Source: Microcoleus sp. CAWBG506 (lineage in GTDB: Bacteria > Cyanobacteriota > Cyanobacteriia > Cyanobacteriales > Microcoleaceae). Taken from it: a stretch of DNA of 57,023 nt. The first letter of the stretch is position 1; each line of letters opens with the position of its first letter. The stretch lies in the NCBI GenBank assembly GCA_020883125.1, contig JAHREW010000023.1, positions 1-57,023 on the forward strand. The letters are read 5' to 3'. Made by a program: the position numbers and the translations under genes. The notes beneath the pieces are model-generated. The model ran no database searches, had not been told where the DNA came from, and worked only from the letters and a program-made list of their open reading frames with translations. Shown here in pieces: positions 35,596 through 44,602 of the stretch.

Positions 35596-35631
35596 TTATT
35601 AGCAAACGAGCGGAAATGAATCATAAAAAAC

Positions 35632-35663
35632 GAATAACCAATAACCAACAACAAATAACAAAT
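35632..35663. repeat. heptamer-like array (AATAACCAA/CAAATAA)
   Basis: Degenerate repeats of AATAACC and AACAAAT between converging genes; same type as the array at 2116. Confidence 0.7.
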
Positions 35664-35679
35664 AACCAATAATAGTTAA

Positions 35680-36966
35680 CTAAGAACCAGCATTTTTCAA
35701 CTCTTCATCAAGCATTTTTATATAAACTTTCGGCAAACTAGAACTCATAGAATTGTTTTCAATGCCATATCCCAAACTCGTCCAAGTTCCCGACAACATT
35801 CGCAAAACATCAGTTAATTTGTCTTCCTTCAACATCTGTGAAATATCAGCTTTCCAAAATTGGCGATCGCTCAACCAAGCATAAACCACCGCATCTTGAT
35901 ATTCCGGCTCAAAACTGTAATCTTGCCAAATAATAAAATTAGCAGGGCGGGGATGATAGCGCTGAGCTTTATCTTTCCAAGTCGAACTCAAAAATTGATA
36001 CCTGCCCGCAGCCGTAGTACATTTGCCACGATTCGGACCATTCACAATCTTGACGCACCAATCAGGATGATGGCTCAAATCTAACACGTATTTACCACCG
36101 TAAACAACGTGATAAGGTCGAGAAACATTGGATTCGCTAGCAGAAATAGTTCGCATCAGTGCCCGAAGGTAAGGATCGCCAGATTTCATAGTCAAAGGCG
36201 GGATTTTGATCGCCTCAGTTGCGGGGGATAAAAACGGCTGATTTCCCCGCAAATTGGCAGCCCAAAAAACAGCGCCACCAATCACCATGCCGATTATCAG
36301 TAAAAAGCCGAGGATTTGAATTTCTGACTGTCTCAGTAAATTGATTCTTTGACGCTGGAGTTTTTTAGCTTGCAGCAAAGTCATTTCCAGTTCGGCAATT
36401 TCGGTCAATTTTTGAGCAGCACGCATTTGGCGGACTCGGAAATCGTGTTGATAGAGGGGTGCGGCTAATAGTGTTAAACTTGACAAAGCCGCGGCTAGTT
36501 TGATGAGCCAAAAATCGAATTCACCGGCGATCGCCACCTTGGTGAGAGTAGATATTCCTGTGAATAATTGGCCTGGATCGATGGAGTGTGCGGGCCAATA
36601 AAAAATCGCCATTTGCACCAGCAGGGACAGATTAAAGGCCAGAAAAATGACTACTAGAGCATTCAAGCCTTCCCGCAGGTGCTGGCGCATCCCCGTAGGT
36701 CGGCGCTGGAACTTGCGCCCCCGGAAAAAGCTGGCGGAAACCAGAGTGATGAGAGGATTTAAGATTGTGGTGGCAAAAAAGTGAGCAACAAAGAACAAAG
36801 GCAACTGAATCAGCCAAGCGGTTAGCAGTAAACTCAGGAAGCCCCTATCATCGTTAACCAGAGGAATGCCCCTGTTGACTACAAAGCTAAAACTCTGAGC
36901 CAGAGCAAATGCCCTTAACCACGAAATCGGATATGGGAACCAAGCTGGCCACTGGAGAGTTTTCAT
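35680..36966 (-). CDS. membrane-anchored lysozyme-like protein (GH104-type)
   Basis: A 428-aa protein. The N-terminal half has about four membrane segments (residues 30-70, 100-130, 150-175 and 210-240) with a short coiled coil (LTEIAELEMTLLQAKKLQRQR) on the cytoplasmic side. The C-terminal 170 residues match the lambda-endolysin-like lysozyme fold: LRTISASESN (catalytic Glu), YHVVYGGKYVLDLSHHPDW and TTAAGRYQFLSSTWKDKA. A periplasmic or extracellular peptidoglycan-cleaving role is likely. Similar anchored GH104 proteins occur in filamentous cyanobacteria. No phage genes surround it. Confidence 0.83.
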   Translation of the reverse strand: MKTLQWPAWFPYPISWLRAFALAQSFSFVVNRGIPLVNDDRGFLSLLLTAWLIQLPLFFVAHFFATTILNPLITLVSASFFRGRKFQRRPTGMRQHLREGLNALVVIFLAFNLSLLVQMAIFYWPAHSIDPGQLFTGISTLTKVAIAGEFDFWLIKLAAALSSLTLLAAPLYQHDFRVRQMRAAQKLTEIAELEMTLLQAKKLQRQRINLLRQSEIQILGFLLIIGMVIGGAVFWAANLRGNQPFLSPATEAIKIPPLTMKSGDPYLRALMRTISASESNVSRPYHVVYGGKYVLDLSHHPDWCVKIVNGPNRGKCTTAAGRYQFLSSTWKDKAQRYHPRPANFIIWQDYSFEPEYQDAVVYAWLSDRQFWKADISQMLKEDKLTDVLRMLSGTWTSLGYGIENNSMSSSLPKVYIKMLDEELKNAGS

Positions 36967-37316
36967 GCTGGGAGAGTGAAATCAAAACGGCGAAGGGTGG
37001 AACTAAATTGTGAAACCATTAAGATTTTGCCAGATTTGGCGATCGTATTCCCAAAATAGCAATTCCGATTATTCATTGGCTGGGGCGGGTCGAGCAAATT
37101 TTTGGTTTCCCCCATAGATGGTTGTTAACACCAGCCCCTACAGGTATCCTAGGGTCTGGTTTAGTGCAATACCTAGCCGAAAGTACAGATTGTTTCCTGG
37201 CTCACCATTAGCAGCAAGCTGACCTTTAGGTTAATTGAAGACTCAACTAAAAGCCAGAAACTTTTGGGCGATCGTTCTCTTATGATTGAACCTGAATTAA
37301 CAAACAGGGGTCAAAT
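36967..37316 (+). promoter_or_regulatory. upstream region of the 37317 gene, similar to the one at 43,310
   Basis: The right part (about 37,170-37,265) contains ATACCTAGCCGAAAGTACAG and TAGGTTAATTGAAGACTCAACTAAAAG-type sequence. A recognisably related stretch lies upstream of the gene at 43533. No ORF is present. It probably holds a shared type of promoter or leader. Confidence 0.5.
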
Positions 37317-37780
37317 TTGATGCTGCAAGTGGATGATTTAACTCAAAAGCTGTTAGACCTTGATGAAGATAGTCTCAAGGCGCAGCTTGGAATTATAGCT
37401 CAAAAAATAGCGACATATCCCACAGCGCGATCGGCTTCTTTAGAAAGTCTTGATGAGGCTCTAAGTGCGACTCCCAGATGTGGAAGTCCCGATCGCACCG
37501 ATGTCAACTTTGGCGATCGTCTCTTCATGCGTCTGAATATCAAATCCTACAATCTGATGTGTAGCGAACTGTTTGACGATCGAGAAATTCAAGCTCAACT
37601 CCAAACAGCTTTCAAAGAAAGTTTAGGAAAAGCTGCTGGATTGTTAACACCTGTTCTCGCTACTCACCTAGGTGGCTAGCACTCCCCATTGCGGCGATCG
37701 TTGCTAGCCTAATTATCAAAACCATTTCCTCCGCAACGGCGGAAACAATTTGCGAAATTTGGAAACAAAAGCTAGTTATT
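37317..37780 (+). pseudogene. conserved hypothetical (effector-cluster type), frameshifted near 37,670
   Basis: The open frame runs from 37317 to the TAG at 37677 (120 aa: MMLQVDDLTQKLLDLDEDSL ... VNFGDRLFMRLNIKSYNLMC ... LTPVLATHLG). In another frame the expected hydrophobic segment follows at once (WLALPIAAIVASLIIKTISSATAETICEIWKQK, 37673-37771). I infer an original protein of about 150 aa with one C-terminal membrane helix, broken by a small indel near 37,665-37,675. Such proteins occur beside caspase/CHAT-type genes in cyanobacteria; function unknown. A sequencing error is the alternative. The second frame stays open into the M15 peptidase sequence. Confidence 0.6.
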
Positions 37781-38315
37781 GAACCGTGCGGTCTTATCAA
37801 TCAAACAGATAATGACCTTGCTCAGCGACGAGCATTAGAAGAAGTAGGTACTCGCGGTACTGTCACACTTCAGGACGCTCCCGGATGTTCCACGGCTGTA
37901 GTCCGTTTGCTTGACAAACAGCTCATCGAAGAGATGAACAAAATAGAGCCAAATTGCCTCGTGAGTTTTGCCGAACTCAACGTATACATGGGTGAAGGCG
38001 TTCATCCTTTTCTTCAGTTACCTGCACAAAAAGCTCTCGCTCGTGCTATTAGCGATCGGGGTCAAAAACTGATAATAAACTCAGCTTACCGAACCATTGC
38101 ACAACAGCAATTCCTGTTTACTCGCGGCTCCGATTTCGGTTACTCGCGCGTTGCGCAACCAGGCACTAGCGAGCATGAAAGTGGTCTAGCCATGGATATC
38201 GAAGACCCAGAAGGCTGGAGTTCGTTTCTAGAAAATTACGGCTGGTATTGGCCTGCATATGGTAATGACCCCTGGCACTTTGAGTATCAAGGAAGCGACA
38301 AGCAGGACATTATAG
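37682..38315 (+). pseudogene. M15/VanY-type D,D-carboxypeptidase-like gene, 5' part, split by an IS
   Basis: The peptidase-like part is VRLLDKQLIEEMNKIEPNCLVSF onward. LIINSAYRTIAQQQFLF, PGTSEHESGLAMDIED (His/Asp zinc ligands) and NDPWHFEYQG (third zinc ligand and active site) are all present. The frame continues into the IS and stops at 38389, so the last 24 codons of the open frame (after DKQDII) are IS-encoded. The only in-frame start codon is TTG 37907, although the frame is open back to about 37,682 without a start, suggesting a lost 5' end or fusion to the preceding gene. The 3' part lies at 40634-40761. Confidence 0.82.
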
Positions 38316-40627
38316 CCCACATTCCGCACCCCCAACTGGCACATAGGGGGATTGAGGGAGTAAAAGTGAATCATCCAAGACAAAAATGAGTAGAAATACT
38401 CAACCTCGGTCACTCAGCATTACCCAGTAGTCCATTCTGAAAAATTGACGTGAGAGCGTGAGTCCTATCTGATGTAAGTTAAAATTGCGATCGGTACAAA
38501 CCAAGTTTATTACCTCACAGTGACCGGATAGATCACGAAAATGCGTTAATTACGATCGCTCTTGAGTCAGCAATCATCACCAAAAATAGTGTAAACTGGC
38601 GATCGCGATCGACGCTCAAATCAGGATTCAGCAGCCCATGCAGAAAGCATCTTCCATGAAAGTAGAAAACCTAGATCATCTGGGCTTGATAGCCGGTCTA
38701 ATTGATGAAATAGGAATTGTTCCAAAAATCAATGAATTAGTCGGCGAACAACCGGGCGAGATAGTCAGTCCCGGCCTAGTAGTTAAAGCCATGATCGTCA
38801 ATGGATTAGGGATGGTTTCCGCCCCACTATACTTATTTTCTAAATTTTTTGAAGGGAAAGCAATAGAACATTTACTTGGGTCAGGGATTCAAGCATCGCA
38901 TCTCAATGATGACCGTTTAGGAAGAGTATTAGATAAATTATATTTAGCAGGAATTACCGAAATATTCACAACCATTGCCCTAGAAGCAGCTCAAAAAATC
39001 GAGATAAATACCGACACATCTCACTTAGACTCAAGTTCATTTCATCTACATGGCAAATATGAACAAGAATTGCCATCAGTATCTTTTTCTAGCAGAGAAA
39101 CAGATAGCAATCAGTTAGATAATTCACCAATCAACCATCAAACATCCCCAATACCAATTCAGATTACCTACGGCTACTCTCGCGACCATCGTCCCGACTT
39201 AAAACAGTTTATATTAGACCTAATTTGTAGTGGAGATGGAGATGTGCCACTATTTTTACGAGCAGCTTCAGGAAATGAATCAGATAATTCCATATTTGCC
39301 TCAATTTGTCAAGACTTTAAAAAACAGTTAAACCTCGACACTTTAATGGTAGCTGACAGTGCATTATATACCGCTCCCAATTTAGAAATGTTAACCAATT
39401 TAAAATGGTTAACTCGTGTACCGCTGAGCCTGAAACAAGCGCAGCAACTGGTATCTCAGCTAAATGAATCAGAATTTCATCAAAGTTCAGTGACGGGATA
39501 TAGTTGGTCAGAACACAAAAGTAATTATGGTGGAATTGAACAAAGATGGTTAGTAGTAGAGAGCAGTTTGCGTCGTGATGCTGACCAACGTAAGTTAGAA
39601 AAAAACCTCAAAAAAGCTGAAATTGAGGGTCAGAAAAAGTTGCGAGAGTTATCAAATATTGAATTTGCTTGTTCGGCAGATGCCTCCGCAGCAGCAAATC
39701 GTTTATCCAAACAACTAAAATATCATAATTTAACCCAAATTACCTGCGGGCAAACTACAGTAAAACCCGCTACTGATTCGACCATTTCTCATGACAATTC
39801 TAGCTCTAGCTTGATATTTAAAGTTCAAGCAAAACTAGAACTAGATGCGAATGTGGTAGCCCGAATAACCAAAGCTAGTGGCAGATTTATCTTAGCTACT
39901 AATGTGCTGGATGCAGAGCAATTAATTCCTGATGAAATGATTGTAAAATATAAGGAACAGCAGTCGGCAGAGAGAGGGTTTGGGTTCCTAAAAGACCCGC
40001 TATTTTTTACGGATAGTGTATTCCTCAAATCCCCAGAAAGAATCGAGGCTTTAACTTTAATAATGGGTTTATGTTTGTTGGTTTATACTTTAGGTCAAAG
40101 GTTACTCAGGCAAAACTTGCAACTCAGTAATAAAACCGTAAAAAATCAATTGGGCAAGGTCACAAATCGACCTACTTTGCGCTGGATATTCCAAAGTTTT
40201 CAATCGATTCATGCCGTTTGTATTCAAGGAATTCAGCAAGTTTCTAATTTGACATCGGAACGGTTGGCTATATTAAATTTGTTTCCAGTCACCTGTCGGT
40301 CTTATTATTTCTTGTTGTGAAATGAAGTTGAATATTGATTGAAAAAACGGATTTACATTTAAATAATTGTTGAATCAGCAGTGATGTATTATTGTCATAA
40401 TGCGGGCGATATATGCTGGAAATTAATAGTTATTAATGGTCTGATTTTTGACTTTCAATGGGTTAAGAAGATTTAATTCATGCCCTCATGTCAATTTTTA
40501 GGAATGGACAAGTGGGTGATGCGATCGTTGCACAGATTTTTGGGTGTTTTTACTCACTATTATCTCGGATGATTCACTTTTAACCCCTCAATCCGCCTAG
40601 GTGCCAGTTGGGGGTGCGGAATGTGGG
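38316..40627 (+). mobile_element. complete IS1634-family-like insertion sequence
   Basis: 2312 bp. The ends form a long imperfect inverted repeat of about 76 bp, starting CCCACATTCCGCACCCCCAA on both sides and continuing through GTGAATCATCC. It is flanked by a perfect 6-bp target duplication TTATAG (38310-38315 and 40628-40633). It carries one transposase gene. It is intact and probably a recent insertion because the two target copies are identical and the host gene can be rejoined exactly. Confidence 0.95.
38638..40320 (+). CDS. IS1634-family transposase (DDE type)
   Basis: A 560-aa protein with an N-terminal DUF4277-like domain (KVENLDHLGLIAGLIDEIGI). The DDE catalytic residues lie in INTDTSHLDSSSF, LMVADSALYTAPNLEML and QQSAERGFGFLKDPLFF. 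A C-terminal region with ERIEALTLIMGLCLLVYTLGQRLLR is typical of the family. No frameshift or stop is seen, so the element could be active. The 248 bp before the start and 307 bp after the stop inside the IS hold only the long terminal repeats and no second ORF. Confidence 0.95.
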   Translation: MQKASSMKVENLDHLGLIAGLIDEIGIVPKINELVGEQPGEIVSPGLVVKAMIVNGLGMVSAPLYLFSKFFEGKAIEHLLGSGIQASHLNDDRLGRVLDKLYLAGITEIFTTIALEAAQKIEINTDTSHLDSSSFHLHGKYEQELPSVSFSSRETDSNQLDNSPINHQTSPIPIQITYGYSRDHRPDLKQFILDLICSGDGDVPLFLRAASGNESDNSIFASICQDFKKQLNLDTLMVADSALYTAPNLEMLTNLKWLTRVPLSLKQAQQLVSQLNESEFHQSSVTGYSWSEHKSNYGGIEQRWLVVESSLRRDADQRKLEKNLKKAEIEGQKKLRELSNIEFACSADASAAANRLSKQLKYHNLTQITCGQTTVKPATDSTISHDNSSSSLIFKVQAKLELDANVVARITKASGRFILATNVLDAEQLIPDEMIVKYKEQQSAERGFGFLKDPLFFTDSVFLKSPERIEALTLIMGLCLLVYTLGQRLLRQNLQLSNKTVKNQLGKVTNRPTLRWIFQSFQSIHAVCIQGIQQVSNLTSERLAILNLFPVTCRSYYFLL

Positions 40628-40761
40628 TTATAGGTACTGCTGTACTAGCCTTTCAGCGACTGTGGAATCGACACAATCCCAACGAACAAATTGACGAGGA
40701 TGGTGCCTGCGGGCCGGTCACTCAAGAAAAACTCAACAAATCGCCTGTAGAAGGTTTTTGA
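40628..40761 (+). pseudogene. 3' part of the IS-split M15 peptidase gene
   Basis: After removal of the IS and one TTATAG copy, the frame reads on from DKQDII into GTAVLAFQRLWNRHNPNEQI and DEDGACGPVTQEKLNKSPVEGF, then TGA at 40759-40761. This AFQxLWNRxxPND...EDGxxGxxT...L tail is the peptidoglycan-binding-like C-terminus of cyanobacterial M15 proteins. It confirms both the IS borders and the identity of the gene. Confidence 0.88.
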
Positions 40762-40833
40762 ATAGTTGAGATTGAAGAATTGAGTCCACCTCGATCGCCT
40801 GCAAATACAAACACCATCACAAAAAAATACAAT

Positions 40834-43210
40834 CATGGCTAAAAACATCTACGCACTCTTGGTCGGCATTGACAACTACCATCCCAATGAGGTCTACCTC
40901 TACTTTCTTTCACCCTCAGCGAGCTTTATCTTAAATATATCCAAGGTGTTGCACAAGGAAAAATAAATAATAGAGTAATGACTAAAGCAGATTATGATGA
41001 GTTGGGAGGAGTAGCAAAAAGTCTTACCAATAGAGCCAATGATGAATATGATAAATTAGTAGAAAAGGATAATGCTTACTCTCAAACAATTCGCAATGTT
41101 ATGGGATGGTGGCGATTGGCGGCAGTGAGTTGGCTAGGAAACAAGTGCTATATGCCGAATTAGACTATCCAGAACCTGAATAAAATGCGCGAGTTCAAGA
41201 GGTAATTAAGCAATTTTGTGCAGCGAGACTGCTGGTGATAGGAAAAGATATTAACGGCAATAGATCTACGGAACCTGCTCATGATATTCTAGTACGGCAA
41301 TGGCCGAAGCTTCAGGAGTGGAAACACGAAAAAGAGGGAAAGTTAATCTTGCTGCAAAAGCTAACAGATGCTGCTAAAGAATGGAATAATAAAGAAGAAT
41401 CTCAGCCGAGCGGTTTTCAATCAAATCTTGAAGTTATGTTTGATTGGTGCGATCGCACTTGAGAGTTTTCCGAAAATTTGAGCAACAAAGTTATTGGTAA
41501 ATTAGTGATACTGTGGCGGCGAACATCGGATCAACAAAAGGAGGAGCGAGATAAACGAGAAGACTTTCTTTGGCATACAAATCCTCGGCTCGATTTATTG
41601 GAAGAGCAACTCAATTCAGATGAAATTTGGTTTAACAAGCTAGAAGCTGAGTTTGTCCACCACAGCGTCGAGCGAAAACACCGCAATCGTCGTGTGTCGT
41701 GGAGTGGTGCGATCGCCCTTAGGGCGATATTCAGCGTGTTGAGTGTTGGGGCTGCAATCTCTTATCAAAAGCACAGAAAGGTAATCTCAATGCACGGAAC
41801 GCTAATCGAGAAGCACAAAAAGCTAAAGTTCGTGCTTATATACAAGCCTCAGAAGCGAACTTGCAATCGAACAAAGACCTCGATGCTTTAATGGATAGCT
41901 TGCGAGCAGTAAAGTCTTTACAAAACCCATTGTTTCAATTATTCAAGTCAGAATCAGAACTCAAAACTAAAGTTAAATTAACCCTAAAAAAAGCAGTTTA
42001 TACAGCGAAAGAACGCAACCTTTTTCAAGGACATTCCGACCAAGTTGCTAACATCGTCGCCACTTTTAGTCCGAAGGGCGATATTTTAGTTTCTGCCAGG
42101 AGTGTCAGTTTTAGCCCAGATGGAAAAATCCTCGCGATCGCAAAAGGTAATGATAATGTTCCCTTGCGTGACTTAGAGGGTAAGCTTTTAAAAGAACTAA
42201 GACTCTTTAATACCTTAAAAGTCAGTTTTAGCCCGGACGGACAGCGACTGATTACTGCCGGAGGTGACGGCGGGAATGTCCTATTGTGGAACTTGCAAGG
42301 CGAATTATTGCTAAAGTTGACAACAAAGCAATGGCCGGTCAGTACCGTTTCTTTTCATCCAAAAAATCAGCTATTAGCGATCGCCGGACAAAACGATACT
42401 GTTAGTTTGTGGGACTTACAGGATCGATCGCTGGCAGAATTGAAAGGGCATCAAGGTAATCTCAAAAGTATCAGTTTTAGTGCTGACAGTCAGCGAGTGG
42501 TTGCTGAAGAAAATAAAGGCACTGTACGGTGGTGGAACTTGCAGGGTCAGCTTTTGAAACCCAGCAAAGAAAAGCAACCCCCCACAGGGGAAAGTTGCAA
42601 ACTTTACCGTCAGCTAGATATTAAGATAGAAGGTGACAAAGCCTATTTGCACGACTTAAAGGGCAAGTATGTGGCAGAAACGGCATCCGGTTATCTAAGC
42701 GGGATCGAGAGCTTCAGTTGCAGCCCAGATGGTAAACTATTGGCGATCGCAACACAAGACAGCACTGTCCGCCTGTGGGACTTGCAGGATCAGAAGTCGA
42801 ATCGGCAAAATGACGTAATTCTCAAGCAGGTAACGCAGTGGTCTGCGGAACAAGGCGCGATCGAATTCATCCAATTTAACCACAATAGCAAGCAAGTAGT
42901 TACTAGCGAAAAATACGGTACTGTCCGCTTGTGGAAGTTGGAGGGCGAGTCTTTGGCAACCTTGAAAGCTGAACCTTTGGCAACCTGGAAAACAAGCAAA
43001 ATCTCGATCGCCAGTTTTAGCCCTGATGGCAAGCTGTTGGCTACTGCGGGATCTTATGGCAATCCTCAGTTGTGGCAGATTGAAGAATCATTAGACGATC
43101 TCAGAAAGCGAGGTTGCGATTGGGTAAAAGATTATCTAAACCATCCTCATAACAATCTCAGCGAAGACGATCGCAAGTTGTGCGATGGTATCGGCAATTC
43201 TGCGCAGTAG
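40834..43210 (+). pseudogene. decayed caspase-nSTAND-WD40 gene
   Basis: An N-terminal caspase start (MAKNIYALLVGIDNYHPN, 40834-40887) is fused by deletion to the end of an nSTAND ATPase module (TLSELYLKYIQGVAQGK, TKADYDELGGVAKSLTNRAN). A frameshift near 41,100 follows, after which another frame reads MVAIGGSELARKQVLYAELD. There is an in-frame TAA in PEPE*NARVQEV (near 41,182), a further TGA near 41,460, and another frameshift near 41,770 after the membrane segment. The 3' part (from 41861) is one open frame of 449 aa with about eight WD40-like repeats (SFSPDGKLLAIA ... VRLWDLQ). The intact ancestor would be a peptidase-STAND signalling or immune-type protein. Caspase catalytic residues and the NTPase P-loop are gone. 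Confidence 0.82.
41861..43210 (+). pseudogene. WD40-repeat remnant (longest open part of the nSTAND gene)
   Basis: 449 codons: a helical linker (SNKDLDALMDSLRAVKSLQ), then WD40-type repeats with GHSDQV, SFSPDGKILAIA, SPDGQRLITAGGDGGNVLLW, GTVRLWKLEGESL and others. The C-terminal tail (RGCDWVKDYLNHPHNNLSEDDRKLC) is the usual end of this family. It might still be translated from an internal start but lacks its N-terminal signalling half. Confidence 0.75.
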
Positions 43211-43532
43211 ATTTGATTTGTTAGGGTGAAACATTTTCTGTCAGAAGTAGATCGCCCATTCCTGGAAAAATACCACAATGAGAGAAGCGTTTGGCAGCCA
43301 GTAGTTTAGGGCGACACCTAGCCAAAAGTATAGGTTTTTACCCAAACCGAGTATTAGTTACCAACTAACTATTTGGTTAAAGGAAAACTAAACTAAAAGA
43401 GAGTATTTTTTAAACAGGATTCTCCTAGGATATAAGTTGTACAGTGAAGAGATTATTTCCAAGTTGAAACGGGAAGTTTCAGGATATTGTTAAGAGACAG
43501 ACACTATCACTTAATCATTAAGGATGTGAACT
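43211..43532 (+). promoter_or_regulatory. upstream region of the 43533 gene, related to that at 37,170
   Basis: Contains ACACCTAGCCAAAAGTATAGG and TTGGTTAAAGGAAAACTAAACTAAAAG-type sequence in the same order as upstream of the gene at 37317. An in-frame coding function is not seen. Likely a paralogous promoter/leader. Confidence 0.5.
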
Positions 43533-43973
43533 ATGAGTGACGATCGGCAGAAACAAGAAGGAAATGGTAGCCCTAACCCGATTATATTGGCAGTGATATC
43601 TGTCATCGGTGTTCTTGGTGCGGCCATGTTTGCAAATTGGGATAAAATACACCCTTCCTCTTCTCAAACTCCGCTAACAAATTCGGATCAGGTAATCAGT
43701 TCATCTTCTACAGATGTTCCAGCAGGAAACTATCTATTTACTTATCCAATAAGGTCTGTAAAGGACGATACTTTGACTGCTAGTTGTTACAATTGGGATA
43801 ATAAATTGCAAGAAAGTAGTTTGACCAGCCCCAAGCGTTGTACATTTGGTATTGAGAACAACAATGGTGAATTAGAATGCAGAAAAGAGCGTTTGCAGAG
43901 ATTGTCAAAACAGGGGCAAAAGTCGATCGCATTTTTCTGTCACCTTTGGAATTATCCTCTGTTACTCAACTGA
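43533..43973 (+). pseudogene. membrane-anchored cyanovirin-N-like (CVNH) protein, 3'-truncated
   Basis: A membrane helix (PIILAVISVIGVLGAAMFANW, about residues 16-36) is followed by a Ser-rich linker and one half of a CVNH-like fold. DDTLTASCYNWDNKLQESSL ... KRCTFGIENNNGEL resembles the LTATC...SSLDLNxCIGNNNGxL pattern of cyanovirin-N homology domains, including both Cys. From about residue 114 (near 43,873) the frame runs out of phase into kinase-derived DNA and ends at 43973. The second CVNH half is therefore missing. Sugar binding at the cell surface would be the family role; it is uncertain that the remnant folds. Confidence 0.55.
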
Positions 43974-44602
43974 TTTCCGATGCCCTGAATTGCCCGGAAG
44001 CAAGAGTCAAATCCCTTGCCGAGTTAGTCTTTTTCAAAACTGGCGGGAATCCTTTCTTTATGAATGAATTTCTGCGATCGCTTTATACCGAAGGGCTGTT
44101 ACAATTTCACTTTACCTCTGGGGCGGTTTCAGATATCGGGGCAACCACCGGGGGTTTGCCCCTACAAGAGAATGAAACAGTCCTGGGGACACAGGGGGAT
44201 TGGCAGTGGAATTTAGAAGAAATTAAAGCGAGAAATTTCACCGATAATGTTGTCGAGTTGATGGCTGGCAAAATTCAACAACTGTCAGATAAGACGCAGA
44301 AAATTTTAAAAATAGCAGCCTGCATTGGCAATCAATTCGATCTTAAAACCCTAGCCTCACTTTGCCAAAATAACCTGGAAGAGACGGCGGATGAGTTGTA
44401 CGCAGCAGTTGCTGAAGGCACAGTAAATGAAGTTCGCATCAAAGTATTGCCATCTATTCCGATTGAAAGTTGCCCAGAACTTTGCGAGGCTGTCATCAAT
44501 TATGTAGCCAGAACTAAGGAAAATGTGGTGTTGAATGATGCCACTCGTGCAGGCAACTTTACGAAGGATTCTTAGATCATATCGCGTCAGCCCAAGTCTA
44601 TT

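Noticed and set aside
35680..36966. Lysozyme gene as evidence of a prophage
   Set aside because: No holin, capsid, tail or integrase genes nearby, and the protein has a multi-helix membrane anchor.
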